From assembly GCA_021229015.1 (NCBI GenBank), contig CM037782.1, positions 65,472,108 to 65,536,107 on the forward strand: a stretch of 64,000 nucleotides of DNA, read 5' to 3'. The notes under the pieces were generated by a model that made no database searches, was not told the origin of the DNA, and worked only from the letters and a program-made list of their open reading frames with translations. Made by a program: the position numbers and the translations under genes. The DNA comes from Solen grandis (Eukaryota; Mollusca; Bivalvia; Adapedonta; Solenidae). Shown here one piece after another: positions 13,921 through 26,779 of this stretch; the stretch's first letter is position 1, and every line of letters begins with the position of its first letter.

Positions 13921-13929
13921 CACCTCCAC

Positions 13930-14342
13930 CTCTCTTTATATTTCTACATATATTTTGAGTCCTGACGTCATATGACGTCACGTGACGTCATAAGCATACT
14001 TCTTAATTTTCATTTTAGGGCAATGATTTCGACATAATGCCAGTTGTTCAGAATAATGAAAATTTCAGAGTTATGACAGTAAAGTATGCGCTTTTGAACA
14101 AAAGAATTTTTAGCACCCTATGACGTCACGTGACGTCAGAGCTAAAAATAGTGAAACATGGTGTTCGCGCTCTACAGCCGCCATTTATGGTCGGATTTTC
14201 TTCAAATTTTCACAGATGGTACATCTTGAAACTAAGGTGTGCATATCCTGTCAGCTTACCGAAATTCCGAAGTTCTGTGGCTGAAATAAGATTCGAACAT
14301 AGGACCGAAAATTTCATTTTAGGATTAAAGAGTTTAGAATGA
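13930..14342 (-). repeat. Inverted type A unit
   Basis: This segment is the reverse complement of a type A unit: gaacataggaccgaaaat, ctacagccgccatttatgg, and CRE triplets at ~13963-13991. At ~14343 it meets a direct type A segment head to head. It is the only inverted core unit noticed in the field. Confidence 0.85.
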
Positions 14343-16928
14343 GATAAAAGGTGCTGAAAATGCTGTTGCTCAAAAGCGCATACTTTACTGCAATTACTCT
14401 GAAATTTTCATTATTCTGAACAACTGGCATCATGTCGAAATCATTGCCCCAAATTAAAATTAAGTGGTATGTTTATGACGTCCTATAACGTCACGATTCA
14501 AAATATTTGTAGAAATGCTGCAGAACTGCAAACTGTGTAAGTTTCACCTTTCTATCTCGTCCTGAAGCTCTTCAATCCTAAAATGAAATTTTTGGTCCTA
14601 TGTTCGAATCTTACTTCAGCCACAGAACTTCGGTTTTTCGGAATTTCGGTAAGCTGGCAGGATATGCACACCTTAGTTTCAAGGTGTACCATCTGTGAAA
14701 ATTTAAAGAAAATTCGACCATAAATGGCGGCTGTAGAGCGTGAACACCATTTTTCAATATTTTTAGCTCTGACGTCACATGACGTCATAGGGTGCTGAAG
14801 ATGCTTTTGTTCAAATGCGCATACTTTACTGTCATAACTCTGAAATTTTCATTATTCTGAACAACTGGCATCATGTCGAAATCATTGCCCTAAAATGAAA
14901 ATTAAGAAGTATCCTTATGACGTCACATGACGACATTTGACGTCACGACTCAAAATATATTAAGAAATTATGCAGAACTGCAAACTGTGTAAGTTTCAAC
15001 TTTCTATCTCATCCTGAAGCTCTTTAATCCTAAAATGAAATTTTCGGTCCTATGTTCGAATCTTATTTCAGCCACAGAACTTCGGTCTTTCGGAATTTCG
15101 ATTAGCTGGCAGGATATGCACACCTTGGTTTGAAGATGTACCATCTGTGAAAATTTGAAGGAAATCCGACCATAAATGACGGCTGTAGAGCGCGAACACC
15201 ATTTTTCACTATTTTTAGCTGTGACGTCATGTGACGTAAAAGAGTGCTGAAAATCATTGAAATCAAACTTTCCTCACGTGACTAATAAGCCATAAAAATT
15301 TCATCGTCCTAGGACTATAGCAACATATAAAAATAATCGTTTAGTTAGGAAGAAAAAAAGAATAATAATAATATGTTAATTGTGACGTCATATGACGTCA
15401 TAAACATATAATATTCATAGAAATAAAAATTTCCTCACGTGACTAATAGGCCATAAAAATTTCATCGTCCTAGGATTATTGCAACATAGAAAAATAATCG
15501 TTTAGTTAGGAAGAAAGAAAGAATAATAATAATAAATATATGCAAAATGACGTCACGTGACGTCATATGACGTTTATTTTTACATAATTGTTAAGACACC
15601 CAGAGACCTGCTAACTGACAAAATTTCAACTTTCTATCTCGAATAGGACAGTTTTTATAAGCATTTAAAAATTGACGTCCTTGGTTCGAATCTTGGATCC
15701 GTCATAGATGCTTGGACTTTTTGAATTTTGAAAAACGGACACAGGTATACACAATAAGAACGTAATATACACATTCTGTAAAAATTTGATGAAAATCGGC
15801 CCATTAAGAATGGCTCTGGACCGTGTACAAACTTTCGTAGTCAATTTCAAATGTGACGTTATATGACGTCATAGGCTTCAGAAAATCATTAAAATCAAAA
15901 TTTCAGCGTCTGATTCATTTGTCATTAAATGTTCATTGCCCTTCGACAATTTCAACATATAGAAATACTCTTGTTAATATTAGAAATACAATATCATATA
16001 ATGACGTCACGTGACGTCACATGACGTTTATTTTCACAAAATGTTTAAGACTCTTAGAGACCTATATACTGACCAAATATCACTTTTCTATTTCAAAAAG
16101 GACCGATTTTATAAGCATTTAAAATTTACGACCTTGGTTCGAATCTTGAATTCCCTATAGAACCATGGACTTTTCGAATTTTGAAAAACGGACATCGGTA
16201 TGCACAACTAGAACTTAATATACACAATCTGTGAAAATTTGATGAAAATCGGTTCACAAACAATGGCTGTAGACCGCGTACAAACTTTTGTAACATATTT
16301 CAAATGTCATATGACGTCATAGGCATATGAAAATCATAGAAATCAAAATTTCAGCGTTTGAAGCATGTGTCTTTAAATTTTCATTGCCCTTCGACAATTT
16401 CAACATAAACAAATATTCTTGTTAATATTAGAAATACATTATCATATAATGACGTCACGTGACGTCATATGACATTTATTTTCACAAAATGTTTAAAACT
16501 TCTAGAGACCTATATACTGAGTAAATATCAACTTTCTATCTTAAATAGAACAGATTTTATAAGCATTTAAAAAATTTACGACCTTGGTTCGAATCTTGAA
16601 TTCGCTATAGAACCATGGACTTCTCGAATTTTGAAAAACGGACACCGGGATGCACAACTAGAACTTAATATACACAATCTGTGAAAATTTGAAGAAAATC
16701 GGTTCACAAACAATGGCTGTAGACAGCGTACAAACTTTTGTCGACAAATTCGAGTATGACGTCATATGACGTCATAGGCATATGAAAATGATAAAAATCA
16801 AAATTTCATCGCATTAAGTATATGCCATAAAAATTTCATGGCCCTGAGAGCATTGCAACATGCTTTAATTAACGCTCAGTTTGGAAGAAAAAAAGAATAA
16901 GAAGAATAAAAGAACATAACAAACCCAA
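14343..16928 (+). repeat. Mixed array: type A units, tail, then type B units
   Basis: Type A units run to ~15245 and are followed by two short tail segments (15250-15375 and 15420-15535), then type B units to ~16890. The array closes with a purine-rich tract and a hairpin. Minus-strand frames of the type A (14552-14788) and type B (15665-15850) kind are open here. There is no ACTAGAT start of its own; the 5' end is replaced by the inverted unit. Confidence 0.7.
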
Positions 16929-17027
16929 TAGGACTTTCTGCCAGTAGGCAGAAAGTCCTAATAATAAGAAGAAGAATAAACAGTACAAACCCAATAGGAC
17001 TTTCTGCCGAAAGGGCAGAAAGTCCTA
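16929..17027. repeat. Two tandem 3' hairpins
   Basis: Two perfect 14-bp stems (TAGGACTTTCTGCC arms) lie at 16929-16960 (loop AGTA) and 16995-17027 (loop GAAAG). They are separated by an (AAT/AAG)n spacer and a second aacagtacaaacccaa leader. The next element starts at 17034. Confidence 0.9.
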
Positions 17028-17033
17028 ATAATA

Positions 17034-17790
17034 ACTAGATGTCATTCGTTTAAACGAATGATAGGACTTTCTGCAACATCTGCTTTATATAGTATATATA
17101 GAAGATGACATAATAGATAATCTGTCCAAATTGCAACTTTCTATCTCCTCTATTTCTATATAAAATAGCACAAATAGAACACATTCTGTGAATTTTAATA
17201 AAAGTCCGCCCATATCTTGCACATGTAGTTTACATACAATATTTATACTATGTCATATGACATGAAAGAAAAATGAAACAGTGTTCAAATGTAAGTTTCT
17301 AACTTTCATCACACATAGAATTTCATCACTCCAGCTCAGTTGTAACCTTGTTTAATTTTAGCCTCATTAGGAAGAAGTATTGAATATTTGTATAGTGCTA
17401 TATCCTTTCGACACCTGTAACGTAGTTAATCGTATTTAGCGATTTTGGCGTGTTTGGGCTTCCGTAGTTTTGCCATAAATTCCTGGAATTTCGAACTATG
17501 GTGATATTTTGAAAGGTAACATCCCAGCCTACAAACTGATGCAATATGAATATCGTTAGCATAACAATGCAGTTTTTAGATGGTCTAAAATGTGGGGCTG
17601 CGTGTGAATTTTTCAAGGCTTGCAAACTGCTCGCTAGCTACATAGTGTTGCAAATACGGATTTTTGTCTTGTGCCGTTGTACATGTATTAACTTCAATGC
17701 TTATTTTGGAAACAGTCAACATTCGACAAAAAACAACAACAACAACAACAACAAAAAAAAAAATCAAGATATAGCCCATCAATTGCAATT

Positions 17791-17838
<48 letters not shown>

Positions 17839-19743
17839 TCGTTGCGCAACTATTTTAGCTTGGTGACCCCTGCGCGTGACCTTTTCCATATTTTTATGAT
17901 GCATGATTATGAAATATCTTATTCTCCATGTAACTTTCTTATATGAAGTCCAATTTCAATAAACTTGGTACCGTTAGAAAGCTCTTAAAACATGCTACAT
18001 TTTACATGCATAATGTATAAACTTATCTTCAGTCGTTTCTGAGATATTGACTGTTAAACCTCAAGAAAACAGCATATTATCAGCAAAATTAGCTTCATTT
18101 CATTTAGTTTTTTTGCTTATAACTTTGTATTGCGTAAACCAATTTTAATAAACTAAATATCTTTGGAAACGTCAATTATTCAGCTATAATTCGTATTCAT
18201 ACATATATTTACAAAAATCGATATTTATTGAGATATGGCTACATATATGCAGTAGGGGTGAAATCAAAATTTCCTCACGTGCCTAATAACCCATAAACAT
18301 TTCATCGTCCTAGGACTATTGCAACATATTAAAATAAGCGTTTAGTTAGGAAGAAGAAAAGAATAATAATAATAAACAAATGACGTCACGTGACGTCATA
18401 TGACGTTTATTTTCACATAATTGTTAAGACACCCAGAGACCTACTAACTGACAAAATTTCAACTTTCTATCTCAAATAGGACAGTTTTTATAAGCATTTA
18501 AATATTGACGTCATTGGTTCGAATCTTGGATCCGCCATATATGCTTGGACTTTTCGAATTTTGAAAAACGGACACCGGTATACACAATAAGAACGTAATA
18601 TACACATTCTGTGAAAATTTGATGAAAATCGGTTCATAAACAATGGCTCTGGACCGCGTACAAACTTTTGTTGCATATTTCAAGTGTGACGTCATATGAC
18701 GTCATAGGCTTCTGAAAATCTTTGAAATCGAAATTACAGCATCTGAAGCATGCGGCATTAATTTTTCATTGCCCTTCATAAATTTCAAGATATAGAAATA
18801 ATCTTCTTAGAATTAGAAATTCATTATCATATAATGACGTCACGTGACGTCATATGACATTTATTTTCACAAAATGTTTAAGACTCCCAGAGACCTATAT
18901 ACTGACCCAATATCATCTTTCTATCTCAAATAGGACCGATTTTATAAGAATTTGAAAATTTACGACCTTGGTTCGAATCTTGGAATCGCTATAGAACCTT
19001 GGACTTTTCGAATTTTGAAAAACGGACACCGGGATGCACAACTAGAACTTAATATACACATTCTGTGAAAATTTGATGAAAATCGGTTCATAAACAATGG
19101 CTGTAGACCGCGTACAAACTTTTGTTGCATATTTCCAGTGTGACGTCATATGACGTCATAGGCATATGAAAATCATAGAAATCAAAATTTCAGCGTTTGA
19201 AGCATGTGTCTTTAAATTTTCATTGCCTTTCGACAATTTCAACATATAGAAATATTCTTGTTAATATTAGAAATACATTATCATATAATGACGTCACGTG
19301 ACGTCATATGAGAAATATTTTCACAAAATTTTTAAAACTTCTAGAGACCTATATACTGACTAAATATCAACTTTCTTTCTTAAATAGGACAGATTTTATA
19401 AGCATTTAAAAATTTCCGACCTTGGTTCGAATCTTGGATTCGCTATAGAACCTTGGACTTTTCGAATTTTGAAAAACGGACACCGGGATGCACAACTAGA
19501 ACTTAATATACACAATCTGTGAAAATTTGATGAAAATCGGTTCACAAACAATGGCTGTAGACCGCGTACAAACTTTTGTAGCATATTTCAAATGTGACGT
19601 CATATGACGTCATAGGCATATGAAAATCATAGAAATCAAAATTTCCTGACGTGGCTAATAAGTCATAAAAATTTCATCGTCCTAGGAGTATTGCAACATA
19701 GAAAAATAAGCGTTTAGTTAGGAAGAAAAAAAGAATAATAATA
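17034..19743 (+). mobile_element. Beta-family element, copy 3
   Basis: ACTAGAT, then the palindrome TCATTCGTTTAAACGAATGA and the beta head to ~18259. The simple-sequence portions of the head are expanded: (AAC)n near 17730-17760 and a ~40-nt poly(T) at 17795-17835, longer than in the other copies. Tail-like sequence and type B units follow to ~19700, ending with GAAGAAAAAAAGAATAATAATA. There is no hairpin before the next start. Confidence 0.75.
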
Positions 19744-22114
19744 ACTAGATGTCATTCGTGAAAACGAATGATAGGACTTTCTGCAAGCTGTGTTAATGCA
19801 AAAAGCAGGAGGTAGAAGTTTCATGTAATGACTCACCTCTGGTAGTATTTCATGTTCATGCTGAACAATTGACATTATATTCCGAAATCAGTGCAAATGA
19901 TAAGAACTAAGTAGTAGTCTGTGACGTAACATGATGTCATATGACGTAAGGACATGACTGCAAACTTGATTTCTAGTTTAAAGGTCCTATGTTCGAATCT
20001 TACTTCAGCCACAATACTTCGGTTTTTAGGAATTAAGGTTAGCTGACAAAATATTCAGACCTTAGTTGCAAAATGTACCATCTCTAAAAATTTGAAGAAA
20101 ATCTTATCATAAATGGCGGCTGTAGAGCGCAAATACCATTTTTCACTATTTTCAGCTCTGACGTCAGGTGACGTCATAGGGTGCTGAAAATACTGTTGCT
20201 CAAAAGCGCATACTTTACTGCAATAACTCTGAAATTTTCATTATTCTGAACAACTGGCATCATGTCGAAATCATTGCCCCAAATTAAAATTAAGTGGTAT
20301 GCTTATGACGTCCTATGACGTCACGATTCAAAAAATTTGTAGAAATGCTGCAGAACTGCAAACTGTGTAAGTTTCAACTTTCTATCTCATCCTGAAGTTC
20401 TTTAATCCTAAAATGAAATTTTCGGTCTTATGTTCGAGTCTTTTTTTCAGCAACAGAACTTCGGTTTTTCGGAATTTCGGTTAGCTGACAGGATATGAAC
20501 ACCTTAGTTTCAAGATGTACAATCTGTAAAAATTTGAAGAAAATCCGACCATAAATGGCGGCTGTAGAGCGTTAACACCATTTTTCACTATTTTTAGCTC
20601 AGACGTCACATGACGTCATAGGGTGCTGAAGATGCTTTTGTTCAAAAGCGCATACTTTGTTGTCATAACTCTGAAATTTTCATTATTCTGAACAACTGGC
20701 ATCATGTCGAAATCATTGCTCTAAAATGAAAATTAAGAAGTATGCTTATGACGTCACATGGCGATATTTGACGTCACGACTCTAAATATGTTAAGAAATT
20801 ATGAAGAACTACAAACTGTGTAAGTTTCAACTTTCTATTTCATCCTGAAGCTCTTTAATCCTAAAATGAAATTTTCGGTCCTATGTTCGAATCTTATTTC
20901 AGCCACAGAACTTCGGTATTTCGGAATTTCTGTTAGCTGACATGATATGCACACCGTAGTTTCAAGATGTACAATCTGTAAAAATTTGAAGAAAATCCGA
21001 CCATAAATGGCGGCTGTAGAGCGTGAACACCATTTTTCACTATTTTTAGCTCTGACGTCACATGACGTCAAAGGGTGCTGATAATTCTTTTGTTCAAAAG
21101 CGTATACTTTACTTTCATAACTCTGAAATTTTCATTATTCTGAACAACTGGCATCATGTCGAAATCATTGCCCTAATATGAAAATTAAGAAGTATGCTTA
21201 TGACGTTATATGACGTCATATGACGTCACGACTCAAAATATATGTAGAAATGCTGTCGCACTACAAACTGTGTAAGTTTCAATTTTCTGTCTCATTCTGA
21301 AGCTCTTTAATCCTAAAATGAAATTTTCGGTCCTATGTTCGAATCTTATTTCAGCCACAGAACTTCGGTCTGTCGGAATTTCGGTAAGCTGACAGGATAT
21401 GCACACCTTTGATTCAAGATGTACCATCTGTGAAAACTTGAAGAAAATCCGACCATAAATGACGGCTGTAGAGCGCGAACACCATTTTTCACTATTTTTA
21501 GCTGTGACGTCATGTGACGTCATAGGGTGCTGAAGATGCTTTTGTTCAAAAGCGCATACTTTACTGTCATAATTCTGAAATTTTCATTATTCTGAACAAC
21601 TGGCATCATGTCGAAATCATTGCCCTAAAATGAAAATTAAGAAGTATACCTATGACGTCACATGACGTCATATGACGTTAAGACTCAAAATATGTGTAGA
21701 AATTTTGCAGAACTGCAAACTGTGTAAGTTTCAACTTTCTATCTCATCCTGAAGCTCTTTAATCCTAAAATGAAATTTTCGGTCCTATGTTCGAATCTTA
21801 TTTCAGCCACAGAACTTCGGTCTTTCGGAATTTCGGTTAGCTGACAGGATATGCACACCTTTGATTCAAGATGTACCATCTGTGAAAATTTGAAGAAAAT
21901 CCGACCATAAATGACGGCTGTAGAGCGCGAACACCATTTTTCACTATTTTTAGCTGTGACGTCATGTGACGTCATAGGGTGCTGAAAATCATTGAAATCA
22001 AAATTTCCTCACGTGACTAATAAGCCATAAAAATTTCATCGTCCTAGGTCCATTGCAACATATTAAAATAAGCGTTTAGTTAGGAAGAAGAAAAGAATAA
22101 TAATAATAATAATA
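19744..22114 (+). mobile_element. Alpha-family element, copy 3
   Basis: ACTAGAT start, palindrome arms cattcg/cgaatg, alpha head to ~19980, then about four and a half type A units and the shared tail ending in (AAT)n at ~22100-22114. Part of this array (about 21320-21720) is almost identical to 10830-11230 in alpha copy 2, including the variant strings ggtctgtcggaatttcgg and cacctttgattcaagatg. That suggests recent duplication or unequal exchange. Confidence 0.72.
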
Positions 22115-22822
22115 ACTAGATGTCATTCGTTTAAACGAATGATAGGACTTTCTGCAACATCTGCTTTATATAGTATATATAGAAGATGACATAATAGATA
22201 ATCTGTCCAAATTGCAACTTTCTATCTCCTCTATTTCTATATAAAATAGCACAAATAGAACACATTCTGTGAATTTTAATAAAAGTCCGCCCATATCTTG
22301 CACATGTAGTTTACATACAACATTTATACTATGTCATATGACATGAAAGAAAAATGAAACAGTGTTCAAATGTAAGTTTCTAACTTTCATCACACATAGA
22401 ATTTCATCACTCCAGCTCAGTTGTAACCTTGTTTAATTTTAGCCTCATTAGGAAGAAGTATTGAATATTTGTATAGTGCTATATCCTTTCGACACCTGTA
22501 ACGTAGTTAAACGTATTTAGCGATTTTGGCGTGTTTGGGCTTCCGTAGTTTTGCCATAAATTCCTGGAATTTCGAACTATGGTGATATTTTGAAAGGTAA
22601 CATCCCAGCCTACAAACTGATGCAATATGAATATCGTTAGCATAACAATGCAGTTTTTAGATGGTCTAAAATGTGGGGCTACGTGAGTACATAGTGTTGG
22701 AAATACGGATTTTTGTCTTGTGCCGTTGTACATGTATTAACTGCAATGCTTATTTTGGAAACAGTCAACATTCGACAAAAAACAACAACAACAACAAAAA
22801 AAAAAAGAACAAAATCAAATAT

Positions 22823-22863
<41 letters not shown>

Positions 22864-24726
22864 TCGTTGCGCAAGTATTTAAGCCTGGTGACCCTGCGCG
22901 TGACCTTTTCCATATTTTTATGATGCATGATTATGAAATATCTTATTTTCCATGTAACTTTCTTATATGAAGTCCAATTTCAATAAACTTGGTACCGTTA
23001 GAAAGCTCTTAAAACATGCTACATTTTATACACATAATGTATAAACTTATCTTCAGTCGTTTCTGAGATATTGACTGTTAAACCTCAAGAAAACAGCATA
23101 TTATCAGCAAAATTAGCTTCATTTCGTTTAGTTTTTTTGCTTATAAATTGGTATTGCGTAAACCAATTTTAATAAACTAAATATCTTTGGAAACGTCAAT
23201 TATTCAGCTATAATTCTTATTCATACATATATTTACAAAAATCGATATTTATTGAGATATGGCTACATATATGCAGTAGGGGTGAAATCAAAATTTCCTC
23301 ACGTGCCTAATAAGCCATAAAAATTTCATCGTCCTAGGACTATTGCAACATATGACGTCACGACTCAAAATATTTGTAGAAATTCTGCAGAACTGCAAAC
23401 TGTTTAAGTTTCAACTTTCTATCTCATCCTGAAGCTCTCTAATCCTAAAATGAAATTTTCGGTCCTATGTTCGAATCTTATTTCAGCCACAGAACTTCGG
23501 TCTTTCGGAATTTCGATTAGCTGACAGGATATGCACACCTAACTTTCAAGATGTACCATCTGTGAAAATTTGAAGAAAATCCGACCATAAATAACGGCTG
23601 TAGAGCGTGAACACCATTTTTCACTATATTTAGCTCTGACGTCACATGACGTCATAGTGTGCTAAAGATGCTTTTGTTCAAAAGGGCATATTTTACTGTC
23701 ATAAGTCTGAAATTTTCATTATTCTGAACAACTGGCATCATGTCAAAATCATTGCCCAAAAATGAAAATTAAGAAGTATGCTTATGACGTCACAAGACGT
23801 CATATGACGTCAAGACTCAAGATATATGTAGAAATTCTGCAGAACTGTAAACTGTGTAAGTTTCAACTTTCTATCTCATCATGAAGCTCTTTAATCCTAA
23901 AATGAAATTATCGGTCCTATGTTCGAATCTTATTTCAGCCACAGAACTTCGGTCTTTGGGAATTTCGGTTAGTTGACAAGATATGCACACCTGAGTTTCA
24001 AAATGTACCATCTGTGAAAATTTGAAGAAAATCCGACCATAAATGACGGCTGTAGAGCGTAAACACCATTTATCACTATTTTTTGCTGTGACGTCATGTG
24101 ACGTCATAGGGTGCTGAAGATGCTTTTGTTCAAAAGCGCATACTTTCCTTTCATAACTCTGAAATTTTCATTATTCTGAACAACTGGCATCATGTCGAAA
24201 TCATTGCCCTAAAATGAAAATTAAGAAGTATGCTTATGACGTCACATGACGTCATATGACGTCACGCCTCAAAATATTTGTAGAAATTCTGCAGAACTGC
24301 AAACTGTTTAAGTTTCAACTTTCTATCTCATCCTGAAGCTCTTTTATCCTAAAATGAAATTTTCGGTCCTATGTTCGAATCTTATTTCAGCCACAGAACT
24401 TCGGTCTTTCGGAATTTCGGTTAGCTGACAGGATATGCACACCTTTGATTCAAGATGTACCATCTGTGAAAATTTGAAGAAAATCCGACCATAAATGACG
24501 GCTGTAGAGCGCGAACACCATTTTTCACTATTTTTAGCTGTGACGTCATGTGACGTCATAGGGTGCTGAAAATCATTGAAATCAAAATTTCCTCACGTGA
24601 CTAATAAGCCATAAAAATTTCATCGTCCTAGGACTATTGCAACATATAAAAATAAGCGTTTAGTTAGGAAGAAGAAAAGAATCCTAATAATAATAAGAAG
24701 AAGAAGAATAAACAGTACAAACCCAA
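22115..24726 (+). mobile_element. Beta-family head joined to type A units, copy 4
   Basis: The 5' end and beta head (22115-23284) match copies 1-3, apart from a ~50 bp deletion near 22683 and a shortened AAC/A-rich tract. The core units that follow (23355-24560) are type A, not type B, so head and core are exchangeable. It ends with the shared tail, a purine-rich tract, and a run of four hairpins. Confidence 0.72.
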
Positions 24727-24927
24727 TAGGACTTTCTGCTTTAGGCAGAAAGTCCTAATAAACAGTACAAACCCAATAGGACTTTCTGCCGAAAGGGCAG
24801 AAAGTCCTAATAATAATAAACAGTACAAACCCAATAGGACTTTCTGCTTTAGGCAGAAAGTCCTAATAAGAAGAAGAATAAACAGTACAAACCCAATAGG
24901 ACTTTCTGCTTTAGGCAGAAAGTCCTA
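24727..24927. repeat. Four tandem 3' hairpins
   Basis: Perfect stems lie at 24727-24757, 24777-24809, 24835-24865 and 24897-24927. Three have a 13-bp arm and TTTAG loop; the second has a 14-bp arm and GAAAG loop. Each is preceded by an aacagtacaaacccaa leader, and spacers are short AAT/AAG repeats. The last stem abuts the next ACTAGAT. Confidence 0.92.
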
Positions 24928-26700
24928 ACTAGATTTCATACGTTGATACGTATGATAGGATTTTTGCTACATTTGACAAACACTAAAAGCAAAAAAAAAA
25001 TTTAAGGATATCAAATTCCTTCCTTTAAATTGTTTTTGTAGGGCAATAACTTCCATAAATTTTGAAATATAAACTCATTAACTTGGAGGATATCTCAAAA
25101 GCAAATGAAAATCATTTTTTTATTAATTTCATTTAACTTGGCCTATTTCTATAAACTATGTAACAAAACAAATTTATTGAAAATGCTTACATTTCGATTG
25201 TCATATAATTCGGTCTAGCTTTAGAGGTTTTCAAGATATAAGCAATGAATGAACTTAACATTTTTCCCAAAATGGAAGTGACCTGTTCCAAATTTCAAGT
25301 TTCAAATGCTGCACTTTCAGTAAGAATTCATGCAAATCAAACAAAAAATAAGGCATACAGTCTTAAAAACCGTTTAATTTAAACAAAAAAATACTATGGC
25401 CTTATAAGGTCACGTGACGTTATATGACGTTTATCTTCTCAAAACGTAAATAAGACTTGAAGACTTATACTGGAAGGACTATGTTCACTAAGTGGTAAAA
25501 ATGGCCTAAGCTCTGAACTTAATGATTTAGGACAAATAAGAAACAACACTTGACTGAAATTAAAAATGATGATTTCATTCACATAAAACATTCTTTTGTC
25601 ACCATGGCAACAAGGGTTGTAGTAATGTTTTGGTTACGTTTGCCGAAGTTTTCCGAGTTGTAATTTTTTTTTGGGTGGTCAGATTTTAACATAAATTTGT
25701 AAAAATGTTCACTATGGTGTAAAAGTGTGTTACGTAAATAAACCGATGGGTTATTCAAGGTCAAGGTCACTCATGATGGTCATTATTGTCAAAAATATAC
25801 AAAAATCAGACTTTCCGGTGATAATTGAATTATAGGTTACTAATGTGTTACCCAATTTTACATAAATAGTACATAAAGTCAAGTAAATGAACTGATTGGT
25901 TCTTTAAGGTCATAATGGTCAAAAATATGTAAAATTCCGGTGACAGTTAGCTTAGCCATGGGTTCTCATGCGTTACCAGATTTTAGCAGACATTGGTAAA
26001 AATTTCACTTGTTGTGAAAGTATGTGATATAAAAACTGATGGATTATTCAATTTCAATGTCACCAGTGAAGGCCAAATTGTCAAAAATATGTAAAATTCT
26101 GATCTTCCGGTTGATAGTTTAGTCACGAGTTTTCAGAATTTAACAGAAATTAGTATTTATTTGACAGTGGACCTGTGGGTTCATTGTTAAGGTCATCATT
26201 AAAGGAAATTTAAATATGTGAAATTAGATCTTCCGGGTTGTAGTTTAGTTAAGGGTTTTCCAATATTACCATAAATTGGTATTCATATTCAATATGATGT
26301 GACAGTTTGTCATTTAAAAGAAATGGTGGATAACTCAAGTTAAGGTCATTTCTCAAATTCATAGTGTTCAAAATATGTGAAATGAATTTTGTGTGAAAAA
26401 AAACTTTGCAATTTGTTGCTGGCTTTTAAAGATAAGTTACATATTTATCAATAATTCACCAAATTTTGATTTCAATAATCTCTAAATAAACTCACATTTC
26501 AAGTTGATTCAGGGGCAATAACTTCGTAATCCTTGTGGGAATGAAGTGAAATTTGCGTCTTGCACATTTAGTGCTTCTGATAAATATTTATGCCAAGTAT
26601 CAGGTGAAATGGACTGAAAGTACAGGACAAGATTTTGCTTACAGACCGCATGACCGTCTGACCAACCAACCGACTGACCAAACAACAGACCATGGATTCT
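24928..26700 (+). mobile_element. Gamma-family element with ~150 bp monomers
   Basis: ACTAGAT, then the palindrome arms catacgt/acgtatg and a degenerate ATAGGATTTTTGC. The head (to ~25420) shares ttccataa- and ggatatcaaa-type strings with 36150 onward. A CRE-like doublet lies near 25410-25427. Degenerate ~150 bp monomers (tcaaaaatatgtaaaattc, atcttccggt) run to ~26400. A (GACC/AACC)-rich end (ccgtctgaccaaccaaccga) closes it at ~26690. The right end is approximate. Confidence 0.55.
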
Positions 26701-26779
26701 CTTCCATTTGTGTTGGTAAACAGGGGTTTTCATTTCAAAACAAAAATAAGTCACATAAAAAACCTAGTATCATATTAAT

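Noticed and set aside
1013..24559. Many 60-100 codon open frames across the array as genes
   Set aside because: They recur with the core unit, start in the CRE palindrome, and are broken in sibling units. Treated as repeat content, reported only as an observation.
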